Assembly: GCF_022844445.1 (NCBI RefSeq)
Contig: NZ_JALHLS010000008.1
Location: forward strand, 1 to 64,000
Direction of reading: 5' to 3'
Length of the DNA: 64,000 nucleotides
From: Hyphomonas sp.
Lineage (GTDB): Bacteria > Pseudomonadota > Alphaproteobacteria > Caulobacterales > Hyphomonadaceae
Shown: positions 43,457 to 50,955 of the stretch, piece by piece
Layout: each line of letters opens with the position of its first letter
Position numbering within the stretch: the stretch's first letter is position 1
Program-made: the position numbers and the translations under genes
The notes under the pieces: generated by a model
Seen by the model: only the letters and a program-made list of their open reading frames with translations
Told to the model about the DNA's origin: nothing
Databases searched by the model: none

Positions 43457-43804
43457 GTGCACAGAGATATCCTGTTCCTGCTGAAGCCGGGTTTCGCCGA
43501 TCCCGCCCTGCCGGGACAGGATTTCTACTGCTGGCATTGCGCGCTCATCGAAGGCGTCCTCGCTTCCTTTCCGGCGCTCGGCAAGAATCTGGACGTGCAC
43601 CGCATTGCCTTTCCCCGCCCGCGCGAGGAGGTGATCGCCTTGATCGGAGAGGCCAACCAGTCGCTCCCGGTCCTGGTCCTCGCCGATGACACGCCGGACG
43701 GCCTGCCGGGCGCCAGCCATCAGGGGCGCCGCTACGTCAACGAGCCGATGGCCATCCTCGACGTGTTGCACCGCCGCCACGGCTTTCCGCCGCCGCATCC
43801 GTAA
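43457..43804 (+). CDS. DUF3088 family protein
   Basis: A 115-residue protein starting with GTG 43457, 8 bases after the acyl-CoA ligase. RDILFLLKPGFADPALPGQ, FYCWHCALIEGVLASFPAL, and NQSLPVLVLADDTPDG are typical of DUF3088. The FYCWHC sequence (Cys25-Cys28) is a CxxC in a thioredoxin-like context. Function is unknown; a redox or metal role is possible. The tight spacing suggests co-expression with the ligase. Confidence 0.8.
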   Translation: MHRDILFLLKPGFADPALPGQDFYCWHCALIEGVLASFPALGKNLDVHRIAFPRPREEVIALIGEANQSLPVLVLADDTPDGLPGASHQGRRYVNEPMAILDVLHRRHGFPPPHP

Positions 43805-43867
43805 ACCGCCAGCCCATTGCCGGTTTCGCAGAAAGGAATAGGTTGCCCCGCAACGGGAGGCACCACC

Positions 43868-44758
43868 ATGACAACGGACACAGACACTGCAGGCGCGCCG
43901 CAATCGGCCGGCTGGCGCGGAAAATTCGCGGGCTTCGCGCTCGGGCTTTCGATCTTCGCCGTCCTCTGGTTCGCCGCCGCCGCCGTCGGCACCAAGCTTG
44001 GCCTTTGGAACTGGCAGTTCGGCCTGGGTGTGATGACCATCACCTGGGGGCCTATGCTACTGATGGCCGCCGCCGGTATCTCTGTCCTTGCAGTGATCAT
44101 CGCCCTCATTAAGGCCCCCCGCAAACATGCCCTGATGCTTGCCGTTGCCGCATTGCTTGTCTCCGGCCTTGCCTTTGGCCGTGTCGCTGCCTTTGGGGCC
44201 GGCGCCGCGCGCTTGCCGCCTCTGCACGACATCCAGACCGACTGGGCCGACCCCATCCAGCCGAGCGACGCGCTCTTTACCGAGCGCGAAGCGACTGGCG
44301 CCCTCAACCCCATCGAAGACGCGCCCGTTATCGCTGACGGCGCGAATGGCCGCTGGCCCGGCATGGGCGGCCGCCTCGTTTCAGAAGTACAGGAAGAGGC
44401 GGAGTTCGACACCGCGACCCACGAGTCGCCGAAGGAAACGCCCTATCCGATGCTCGCCCCGCTGGTCACAGCAGCGGCGCCGGACGCCGCCTACACCGCG
44501 GCCCTCGCCGCCGTGGAATCGCGCGGCTGGACCGTGGTTCTCGCTGATCCCGAGGCAGGCACCATCGAAGCCACCGAGGAAAGCTTCTGGTTTGGCTTCA
44601 AGGATGACGTGATGATCCGGGTCCGGAGCGACGAGATGGGCGCCCGCATCGACGTGCGCTCCACCAGCCGGGTCGGCCTGTCCGACCTCGGCGCCAACGC
44701 CAAACGCGTCCGCAACCTCCTCGACGAAATCGAAACCCGCCTCGGCAAGGGCGCGTAA
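43868..44758 (+). CDS. DUF1499 family membrane protein
   Basis: A 296-residue protein with three N-terminal membrane helices (AGFALGLSIFAVLWFAAAAVG, FGLGVMTITWGPMLLMAAAG, ALMLAVAALLVSGLAFGRVAA) and a C-terminal DUF1499 domain of about 120 residues, containing AALAAVESRGWTVVLADPEAG, TEESFWFGFKDDVMIRVRS, and ARIDVRSTSRVGLSDLGANAKR, which I recognise from this family. Function is unknown. The start ATG 43868 follows GGGAGG; it lies 63 bases after the DUF3088 gene. Confidence 0.85.
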   Translation: MTTDTDTAGAPQSAGWRGKFAGFALGLSIFAVLWFAAAAVGTKLGLWNWQFGLGVMTITWGPMLLMAAAGISVLAVIIALIKAPRKHALMLAVAALLVSGLAFGRVAAFGAGAARLPPLHDIQTDWADPIQPSDALFTEREATGALNPIEDAPVIADGANGRWPGMGGRLVSEVQEEAEFDTATHESPKETPYPMLAPLVTAAAPDAAYTAALAAVESRGWTVVLADPEAGTIEATEESFWFGFKDDVMIRVRSDEMGARIDVRSTSRVGLSDLGANAKRVRNLLDEIETRLGKGA

Positions 44759-44767
44759 CCCGCGCGA

Positions 44768-44799
44768 ACGCAGGCACAAGCAATCGCTTGTGCCTGCGT
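44768..44799. repeat. Long perfect inverted repeat downstream of the DUF1499 gene
   Basis: ACGCAGGCACAAGC / GCTTGTGCCTGCGT, 14-bp arms at 44768-44781 and 44786-44799 around a 4-base loop. It begins 10 bases after the DUF1499 stop and could be an RNA 3' hairpin or a dispersed repeat. No T-run follows. The whole gap 44759-45090 holds no gene that I can support other than these repeats. Confidence 0.6.
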
Positions 44800-44896
44800 C
44801 CAGCGCCCAGTCACGGGTTCAGTGTGCCGTCATCCCGCAATCGCCGCAGGCGAAGTCCGGGGGCAGACGTGAGGCAAGCTGCAAAGCCGCCTCACT

Positions 44897-44920
44897 TGAC
44901 CCCGGCTTTCGCCGGGGTCA
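44897..44920. repeat. REP-like palindromic element
   Basis: TGACCCCGGC-TTTC-GCCGGGGTCA at 44897-44920 is a perfect 10-bp stem with a TTTC loop, followed by GCGGCAATCCAGAG. A related but degenerate copy begins near 44828 (GCCGTCATCCCGCAATCG). The form is common for interspersed repeats of alphaproteobacteria; its copy number in the genome is not visible here. Confidence 0.55.
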
Positions 44921-45090
44921 GCGGCAATCCAGAGCGCACCGGAAAGAGCTGCCAGGGAATCCCCCGGGACCGGCCGCTCGCGCAGTCCGGAGAAAAACTT
45001 CACCCGCCCCTGCATCCATCCGCGCGTCGCCGCGCATCTCAGATGCAAAGGCCGGAACATTCCGGCTGCCGCAACCCGGAAGACACTGAC

Positions 45091-45252
45091 ATGACCACGC
45101 AATCCCTTCTCCGCCCTGCTGTCCAGCCTGCGCCTTCGCCGGTGCTCGAGCGCATCTTCGCCGCGCCGGTGCCCGCAAACGACACCGAAGCTGCCCGCGC
45201 TTCGCTGATCGTCCGCCGCCGCGAACGCCAGCGCCGCCGCGACGCACGCTGA
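45091..45252 (+). CDS. Small protein, unknown function
   Basis: A 53-residue protein starting at ATG 45091 (GGAAG 9 bases upstream). It begins MTTQSLLRPAVQPAPSPVLE, continues through RIFAAPVPANDTEAARASL, and ends in a very basic tail, VRRRERQRRRDAR. The basic C-terminus could bind nucleic acid or membranes. There is no hit that I recognise. A clear terminator follows the stop. Because it is short, its reality rests on the start site and terminator. Confidence 0.55.
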   Translation: MTTQSLLRPAVQPAPSPVLERIFAAPVPANDTEAARASLIVRRRERQRRRDAR

Positions 45253-45283
45253 TCCACGTTTCGCTCTCTCGCGAACACTTCAG

Positions 45284-45314
45284 GGGGCAGCCAGGGGCTG
45301 CCCCTCCGTTTTTT
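45284..45314 (+). terminator. Rho-independent terminator
   Basis: GGGGCAGCC / GGCTGCCCC stem (45284-45292 with 45296-45304) with a 3-base loop, then TCCG and six T. It lies 31 bases after the small-protein stop, beside the lpxL stop. Confidence 0.88.
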
Positions 45315-45315
45315 C

Positions 45316-46278
45316 TCAGGCAATGCCCGCCGCTTTCCAAGCTTCTTTCGGCCAGCGGCGGTGCTGCCAGAACCACTGGCCGGGATAGGCGCGCACCTGC
45401 GCCTCGATGAAGGCGCTGATCCGCTCGACCGAGCGGCGAATGTCTGCCTCCGGATGACCCGTATCCTCCGGAATGAAAGGCTCGTGGAACTCGATCCGGA
45501 AGCGGGCCGGCCCGGTGCGAACGGTCGCGACCGGCACGATCGGCACCTTGTACTTCAGCGCCATCCGCGTTGGCCCGGGCGCGGTCATCGCCTCATGGCC
45601 GAAGAAGGAGACGGGAATGCCCTCGTTGAACTTCTGGTCATTCATCAGTGCCACCGGCGCGCCGCGCGAAAGGGCGCGCATCAGCTCGCGCGTGCCGATG
45701 CCTTTCGGGGCATTGACCTGCGTGCCATAGGCAGCGCGCAGGTCGGCAATGCGCTTGTCGATGTGCGGATTGTTCAGCGCGCGGTAGGTCATCACGGCGC
45801 TCGGGATGCGTTTAGTAATCGCCGCCGGCATGATTTCCCAGTTGGCAAAATGCCCGGAGACGAAAACGGCGCCCTTGCCGCTGTCGCGGATACGGTCCAG
45901 CACATCGAGGCCGACGATCTCGACGCGTCCGCCTGTATACGGATCAATCGCCGGAAGGTGCGGCATCTCGCCGGCGGTGCGGCCGACGCTTTCCCAGGCG
46001 GCGAGGGCGGTTTCCTCGATCTGCGCGTCGGTCCAGTCCGGAAAGGCAAGTCGCAGGTTGCGGCGCATCGTTTTCTGCTGCGACAGGTGCGGGCCGATCT
46101 TCTTGACGAGCCAGCCGCCGAAATCAGACGCCTTGTCCGGACCAAGGGCCTTCATTGGCGCCCAATAGATGACGTCCCAGGCAATGGTCTCCAATCGCCA
46201 TTGCACCCGCTGCCAGAAAGTGGCGCGGTTGTCGATGTCCTTCGGGCGGACATACTCGGCGGGACCAGGGTCGCTCAT
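45316..46278 (-). CDS. Lauroyl/late lipid A acyltransferase, LpxL/HtrB family
   Basis: A 320-residue membrane-associated acyltransferase that adds a secondary acyl chain to Kdo2-lipid A. The family HX4E motif is present as HFANWE (His143, Glu148). NLRLAFPDWTDAQIEETA and LMNDQKFNEGIPVSFFGHEA are also typical of LpxL/HtrB/LpxM. It starts in a 4-base overlap (ATGA) with the lpxK stop, so it is the last gene of the leftward lipid A cluster. Which acyl chain it transfers is not determined. Confidence 0.92.
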   Translation of the reverse strand: MSDPGPAEYVRPKDIDNRATFWQRVQWRLETIAWDVIYWAPMKALGPDKASDFGGWLVKKIGPHLSQQKTMRRNLRLAFPDWTDAQIEETALAAWESVGRTAGEMPHLPAIDPYTGGRVEIVGLDVLDRIRDSGKGAVFVSGHFANWEIMPAAITKRIPSAVMTYRALNNPHIDKRIADLRAAYGTQVNAPKGIGTRELMRALSRGAPVALMNDQKFNEGIPVSFFGHEAMTAPGPTRMALKYKVPIVPVATVRTGPARFRIEFHEPFIPEDTGHPEADIRRSVERISAFIEAQVRAYPGQWFWQHRRWPKEAWKAAGIA

Positions 46279-47270
46279 CTGTGTCGCCCGTTGAAAAGGG
46301 GTGCGAGCAGCGCGTCAAGCGCCGCCTCGTCCTCGAACACGGCCTTGACCGGAAAAACAAGCGTCGCGGCGCGCATCTCGGAGGGAAGACGGATATAATC
46401 TTTCGATGTGGTGATGAGGCGCGCGCCGTCACGGACGGCGAGGTCTTTGAGGAGGGAGAGATCGCCTGACGTGTACGGATGATGGTCCGCAAAGGGCACT
46501 TCATCCTGCACATCGGCGCCCGCGGCCTTGAGGCTGTCAAAGAATTTCTGTGGCCGCCCGATGCCGGCAAAGGCGACGAGCGGGCCGGATGGGGCGGCCT
46601 CGGTGGCTTTCAGATGCGCGCGCAGGACGGGCTTGCCGCTGGCGGTGACTTTCGCCGGCACCGGGCCTTCGCCCATCAGGATCACGGCGTCCGCGCGGGC
46701 AATGCCGGAAGCGACCGGCTCGCGCAACGGACCTTTCGGCAGGACATGGCCGTTGCCGAAGGGCGCGCCGGCATCAATCACGATGAAGGTGAAATCCTTG
46801 GCGAGCGCCGGGTTCTGGTGGCCGTCATCCATCAGAATGATTTCGGTGCCGGCTTCGGTCAAGGCCTGCGCGGCGGCGGCGCGGTCGCGGCCGATCCAGG
46901 CCTCGCCGGCAGCGGCCAGGAGCAGGGGCTCGTCGCCAACATCGCGGAAGGTGTGGCGGGAAGGGTCAACCTTCAGCGGGCCGGGCTCGCGCCCGCCGTG
47001 GCCGCGCGAGAGGGTCGCGGCGCGCAGGCCGCGCGCGGTGATCCGTTCAAGGATCGCTTCGGCAACCGGGGTTTTGCCCGCGCCGCCGGCCGTGAGGTTG
47101 CCGATGCAGATGACGCGCGCGGATACACGCGCCGGCACAGCTTTCGCGAGCTTGCGGTTGAAGCCCCAGAGGTAGAGCCAGGTCAGCGGGGTCAGCAGGG
47201 CGCGGGTGAGCGGGGCGGCCTCCCGGGAGGAGGGATCAAGGCCCGCCGACCAGAAGTGCGGACCTTTCAC
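46275..47270 (-). CDS. lpxK: Tetraacyldisaccharide 4'-kinase
   Basis: A 331-residue inner-membrane kinase that phosphorylates the 4' position of lipid A disaccharide. The P-loop GNLTAGGAGKTPVAEAI lies near residue 57, after an N-terminal membrane-associated helix (LTPLTWLYLWGFNRKLAK). LILMDDGHQNPAL (Walker-B-like DDGHQ, diagnostic for LpxK) and FAGIGRPQKFFDSL follow. It is co-transcribed with waaA and the acyltransferases: its start overlaps the waaA stop by 4 bases and its stop overlaps the acyltransferase start. Confidence 0.95.
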   Translation of the reverse strand: MKGPHFWSAGLDPSSREAAPLTRALLTPLTWLYLWGFNRKLAKAVPARVSARVICIGNLTAGGAGKTPVAEAILERITARGLRAATLSRGHGGREPGPLKVDPSRHTFRDVGDEPLLLAAAGEAWIGRDRAAAAQALTEAGTEIILMDDGHQNPALAKDFTFIVIDAGAPFGNGHVLPKGPLREPVASGIARADAVILMGEGPVPAKVTASGKPVLRAHLKATEAAPSGPLVAFAGIGRPQKFFDSLKAAGADVQDEVPFADHHPYTSGDLSLLKDLAVRDGARLITTSKDYIRLPSEMRAATLVFPVKAVFEDEAALDALLAPLFNGRHR

Positions 47271-48541
47271 CGGCCGGGTCCTGCCGTGTCGAGCAGAGGC
47301 TTGGGGATCAGCGGCAGAAGGGCGTCGAGCGTGGCGATCATCGGCGCATCGGCATCCGCTTCCAGCGCGGCGACGGCCGCTTCGGAGATGGGAGGTGGGC
47401 TAGCGAGGCCGGCGGCGAGGTCTCCGGAATCGTTCACGGTACGGACGAGCCCGCGCGCTTCGAGATCGGCCATCATGGCGGCGAAGTTGAACACCAGGGG
47501 GCCGGTCAGAACGGGTTTGCGCAGGCGTACGGGCTCCAGCGGATTATGCCCGCCGACATCGGCTGCATGACCGCCGCCAAGATAGACGACATCAGCGAGG
47601 CGCAGCCAGACGCCCATCTCGCCCATCGTGTCGGCCAGCAGCACGCGATCGCGCGGCGAGGGCACGTCGCCTTTTGAGCGGCGGGCGAAAGGCAGCCGGC
47701 GGGATTTCAAGAGGTCCGCAATCTCGTCGCCGCGCTCCGGATGGCGAGGCACGATGATCAGGGCGGTATCGGTAAAGCGCTCGATGGCGTCGAGAAAGAG
47801 TTCTTCCTCGCCTGGATGGGTGGAGGCGGCGACGAAGCAGCGGCGGCCATTGACAAAGGTGGTGGACAGGCGTGTCAGGTCGGCGGGGTTAGCCTCCGGC
47901 GGAGACTGGGCGGATTTCAGGTTGCCGGGCACGCGCACGGCGCGGCCAAGAAGGCGTTCAAGCCGGGCGCCGGTGTCCGGGTCGGCGGCGAGAATGACGT
48001 CGAAGCTACCGATCAGTGTACGGAAGAGGCCTGTGAAACGGCCCCATCCGTCGGCGGAGGAATCGGTCATCCTTGCATTGACGAGCGCCCGGCGGGCGCC
48101 GGCCTTGCCGGCCTCGAGGATGAGGTTTGGCCAGATCTCGCCTTCCGCAAAGACACAGAGGTCCGGCTTCCAGTGCTGGATGAAGCGGCGCGCCGCCATC
48201 GGCGTATCGAGCGGCGCCATGGCGTGGATGGCGTTCTCCGGCAGTTCCTTGCCCATCAGGCGCGCGGAGGTCTGCGTCTGGCTGGTGAAGACCAGCATGA
48301 TTCCCGGGCGCGCGGCGATTAGCCGGCGCCCGAGTTCCAGCAGGACGCGGCTCTCGCCGACACTGGCGCCGTGCAGCCAGACGAGCGGGCCCGGCCGGCG
48401 CGGGGGAAGGCGTTTGGCGTAGCGTTCGTTGAGGCGGAGGATGTCTTCCTTGCCGTTGTTGGCGCGCGCATTCAGCGCAAAACCGAGCAGCGGCGCGGCG
48501 AGGCGGGTGGCCAGCTGGTAGGTGAACAGCGCGGGCGTCAT
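47267..48541 (-). CDS. waaA: 3-deoxy-D-manno-octulosonic acid (Kdo) transferase
   Basis: A 424-residue membrane-anchored GT30 glycosyltransferase that adds Kdo to lipid A precursor. WLHGASVGESR, VFTSQTQTSARLM, and CVFAEGEIWPNLI are recognisable, and the C-terminal GGHAADVGGHNPLEPVR is the CMP-Kdo-binding signature. The start ATG 48541 directly abuts the stop of the DUF374 gene (0 bases between), and the end overlaps lpxK by 4 bases. It completes the ordered lipid A cluster of this window. Confidence 0.95.
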   Translation of the reverse strand: MTPALFTYQLATRLAAPLLGFALNARANNGKEDILRLNERYAKRLPPRRPGPLVWLHGASVGESRVLLELGRRLIAARPGIMLVFTSQTQTSARLMGKELPENAIHAMAPLDTPMAARRFIQHWKPDLCVFAEGEIWPNLILEAGKAGARRALVNARMTDSSADGWGRFTGLFRTLIGSFDVILAADPDTGARLERLLGRAVRVPGNLKSAQSPPEANPADLTRLSTTFVNGRRCFVAASTHPGEEELFLDAIERFTDTALIIVPRHPERGDEIADLLKSRRLPFARRSKGDVPSPRDRVLLADTMGEMGVWLRLADVVYLGGGHAADVGGHNPLEPVRLRKPVLTGPLVFNFAAMMADLEARGLVRTVNDSGDLAAGLASPPPISEAAVAALEADADAPMIATLDALLPLIPKPLLDTAGPGR

Positions 48542-49282
48542 TCAGGTCGCAGCTCCAGCGAGGTCCGGCAGGGGCTTGTATCCGGCCAGATCTTCGGCCC
48601 GCCGCGTAGCGATATCCATGCCGGTTTGCAACGCTTCGGTCAGCGCGTCGAGGCTGACCTCGCGGCCGCAGAGGATCGGCGGCCCGAAAACGATGGCGCC
48701 GCGGGCGAAGGGGAGGGGAATGATGAACCGGTCCCAGGTATCGAGCCGCGGGGCAGGTTTTGAGGCGATGGCATAGGGCAGGATCGCGGCGCCGGCGCGC
48801 TGGGCGAGGGTCGCGGCGCCGGGGCTGGCGCGGCGGCGCGGGCCGCGGGGACCATCAGGTGTCATGCAGATAAAGCCGCCTTCGCGCAGGCGCGTGCTGG
48901 CCTCTGCGATGGCGCGCGCGCCGCCCTTGTCCTTGTTGACTTTCTTCTTGTTGGACTTCGAGCCGCGCACGACATCGAGATCGAGATGGCGGATCGCTTC
49001 GGCTACCGCCGCGCCATCCGGCGAAAGGGAAATCATCATGGCCGCGCGGGCGCGGCGTTCCGGCCAGGAGCGCACGCACTGCGTCCAGCCGGAGGGCATG
49101 AGGAGTATTGTCTCGTGCCAGCAAGTGATGACGAGGCCGCCGGGATGTTGACGCAGGAAAGCGCGCGCGTCCTCGGCCCCCTCGATGCGCCAGCGCGTCG
49201 TACGCCCGACAAGCGCCATCCAGGCCCAGATAATGTAGCCGAGGAGACTTGCAATCAGGGGCGAGCGAAGCAGCGATTTCAT
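48542..49282 (-). CDS. DUF374 lysophospholipid acyltransferase-family protein
   Basis: A 246-residue protein with an N-terminal membrane helix (LIASLLGYIIWAWMALVG) and a PlsC-like acyltransferase domain, TCWHETILLMPSG (H-x4-type motif), MTPDGPRGPRRRASPGAA (substrate/phosphate loop) and a GAAILPYAIASKPAP segment. DUF374 proteins precede waaA in many alphaproteobacteria and are presumed lipid A or phospholipid acyltransferases, without proven substrate. ATG 49282 starts the membrane helix; the longer frame adds 26 unlikely residues. Confidence 0.87.
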   Translation of the reverse strand: MKSLLRSPLIASLLGYIIWAWMALVGRTTRWRIEGAEDARAFLRQHPGGLVITCWHETILLMPSGWTQCVRSWPERRARAAMMISLSPDGAAVAEAIRHLDLDVVRGSKSNKKKVNKDKGGARAIAEASTRLREGGFICMTPDGPRGPRRRASPGAATLAQRAGAAILPYAIASKPAPRLDTWDRFIIPLPFARGAIVFGPPILCGREVSLDALTEALQTGMDIATRRAEDLAGYKPLPDLAGAAT

Positions 49283-49378
49283 CGGCGGGGTTATACTTTG
49301 CTTCGCCGTTCCCGCTACAGGGGCTTGGATGACGGTTTGGAGAGGGATACAGCGGCGCAAATGGCGGGCGGCGGCGGA

Positions 49379-49453
49379 TGGTGGGCGATGCAGGGTTCGA
49401 ACCTGCGACCCCTGCCGTGTGAAGGCAGTGCTCTACCACTGAGCTAATCGCCC
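49379..49453 (-). tRNA. tRNA-Val (anticodon CAC)
   Basis: Reading leftward from 49453: acceptor GGGCGAT pairs with ATCGCCC, D-arm GCTC..GAGC, anticodon arm CTGCC/GGCAG with loop TTCACAC (anticodon CAC, valine GTG codons), T-arm GCAGG-TTCGAAC-CCTGC, discriminator A and encoded CCA at 49381-49379. The 72-base body is complete and the stems are all paired. It lies 96 bases upstream of the DUF374 start, with the same transcription direction. Confidence 0.97.
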
Positions 49454-49948
49454 GCCGCGAGCCGGTGGCGTAGTCGGCAAGGCGAAAGAGGTCAAGCGCG
49501 TATGTAAGCGGCGCTTGAAACGTCAGATTCGGAGGTTATGTGCCTTAGCGCGACGCGCTCAACGCGCCTGAACGGGTTATAGCTTGAGCTACGAGCCATG
49601 CAGGAACGCATGAGGCGAAGACGCTGTCCCGAGAATGGGCGACACGGCCTGTCAAACTTGTGACAGAGCGTCGCAATATCGGCTTTGCCCTTTGGTCCTG
49701 TGGGGGCGGCAGTTTTTACGCAGATGTCCGCAAAGTCAGGTGTTTATGAACAGATGTTCATGCTGAATGTTTGTTCATCTTGCAAACTTAACAAAGTGTC
49801 ACCCTAAATTACCCTTGAGAAAACCTGCAAACATTGTCATCTACCCGACATACAAGACGGGCCAAGCAAGGTCCGCAGTATGAACCCTAAGAAGGACAGG
49901 CACGGCGGCCCCGGCCGCCATAGTGATAACAAGCCTGGAGAGAGCAGA
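49454..49948. other. Long intergenic region, AT-rich near its right end
   Basis: About 495 bases without a supported gene before the chosen GTG start at 49949. An in-frame ATG at 49880 would add 23 charged residues to the next protein. It contains CTGTCA-N6-TGACAG at 49649-49666 and the TGAACA palindrome described separately. The last 200 bases are much richer in A/T than the surroundings and probably hold the promoter of the small protein. No tRNA or obvious small RNA was recognised. Confidence 0.5.
49746..49761. promoter_or_regulatory. Palindromic operator candidate TGAACA-GA-TGTTCA
   Basis: ATGAACA-GA-TGTTCAT at 49746-49761 is perfect in both 7-base arms. A further half site, TTGTTCAT, occurs at 49771-49778. 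The core GAAC-N4-GTTC resembles the Gram-positive LexA box, while alphaproteobacterial LexA normally binds GTTC-N7-GTTC, so I do not assign the regulator. The position, about 200 bases before the small protein, fits a regulatory role. Confidence 0.45.
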
Positions 49949-50191
49949 GTGAAAGACTGGTGTGACGAAGATGGCGCTCGGCGCCTTCGCGAGAAAATCA
50001 ATGCGTACTGGGCAGAGCGTGGCTACGAAGTCGATGTCAACCTTGTAGAGGCAGGCTTTGTGCCCGCAATGCGGAGCGCACGTACAGACGTGCGGTCCAA
50101 TATGGTCAATGGCATGCCCCGTCGGCGTGCCCTTGGCGAAGGCGGATCCTCCCGTCCGACCTATCGCCCCCGAGGCGAAGCAACGGCCTGA
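49949..50191 (+). CDS. Small conserved protein of unknown function
   Basis: An 80-residue protein if started at GTG 49949 (GGAGAG 7 bases before); ATG 49880 would give 103 residues with a disordered N-terminus. The core VKDWCDEDGARRLREKINAY, then YEVDVNLVEAGFVPAMRSAR and RSNMVNGMPR is very typical of a small protein I recall from Caulobacterales/Hyphomonadales with unknown function. Its stop lies 31 bases inside the end of the convergent phosphatase gene, an overlap that shows dense packing. Confidence 0.72.
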   Translation: MKDWCDEDGARRLREKINAYWAERGYEVDVNLVEAGFVPAMRSARTDVRSNMVNGMPRRRALGEGGSSRPTYRPRGEATA

Positions 50192-50880
50192 TCCTTCAGG
50201 CCTGCCAAAGCTGAAACAAGCTGGGCATAGTGGCTGATGGTGACATCAGCGGCGATGGCTTCAGGTGTTTCGGCCTCGTAACCGAAGGTCACAAACACGA
50301 AGGGCAGTCCGGCATTCCGGGCTGCCCTTTCGTCTGTGCGGCTGTCGCCCACAAACAGCGCGCGGGCCGGATCGCCGCCGGCTTCGATGAGGGTTTCGAA
50401 GACGTGGTCGGCATGGGGTTTGCGGTTGGATGCGCGGTCGGCGCCGAAGATGACGTCGAAATGGCCGGAGAGGCCGAGTTCGGCGATGAGCCGGACACTC
50501 AGATCCTGGCGCTTGTTGGTGCATACGGCCAGCGCGGCGCCTTCGGCGCGCAGGGTTTCCAGGGCCGCAACAGCGCCTTCGAAGGGCCGTGAGCCGACCG
50601 CGATGTTGGCAACATAATAGGCGATGAACCGTTCGAACGCCGCGTCCATTTCTGTAGCAGACAATACAGCGCCCTGCGTTCTGAGGCCGGTCTCGATCAT
50701 GGCGCGGGCACCGTGGCCGATCATTTCCGCGACCGCCGACAGGCTGACCGGTGCAAGGCCCATTCTGGTGAGGACGTGGTTGAGAGCGCCGAGAAGGTCC
50801 GGCGCGGTATCTACCAGCGTACCATCGAGATCGAAGAGGATCGTCCAGCCTTCGAAGCTACCTGTTTGCCCCTCGTCCAT
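50161..50880 (-). CDS. gph: Phosphoglycolate phosphatase (HAD family)
   Basis: A 239-residue HAD hydrolase with motif I FDLDGTLVDTAPDLLGALN (nucleophile Asp), motif II AVCTNKRQDL, and motif III/IV FVGDSRTDERAARNAG. The cap region after motif I (ALNHVLTRMGL, IGHGARAMIETGL) is the Gph type, which dephosphorylates 2-phosphoglycolate. ATG 50880 is chosen because the motif follows at a normal distance; the upstream extension is Arg/His-rich and unconserved. It is divergent from glmU and convergent with the small protein. Confidence 0.88.
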   Translation of the reverse strand: MDEGQTGSFEGWTILFDLDGTLVDTAPDLLGALNHVLTRMGLAPVSLSAVAEMIGHGARAMIETGLRTQGAVLSATEMDAAFERFIAYYVANIAVGSRPFEGAVAALETLRAEGAALAVCTNKRQDLSVRLIAELGLSGHFDVIFGADRASNRKPHADHVFETLIEAGGDPARALFVGDSRTDERAARNAGLPFVFVTFGYEAETPEAIAADVTISHYAQLVSALAGLKDQAVASPRGR

Positions 50881-50955
50881 CCCGCGTTCGCCCTCGCCAA
50901 GCTGCGGGGTTTCGTCTAGGCGAAGGGGCTCAATAAAGCGAGAGGGAGCCTGCCT

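Noticed and set aside
49649-49666. CTGTCA-N6-TGACAG as a SOS or Fur box
   Set aside because: It does not match either consensus; kept only as part of the intergenic description.
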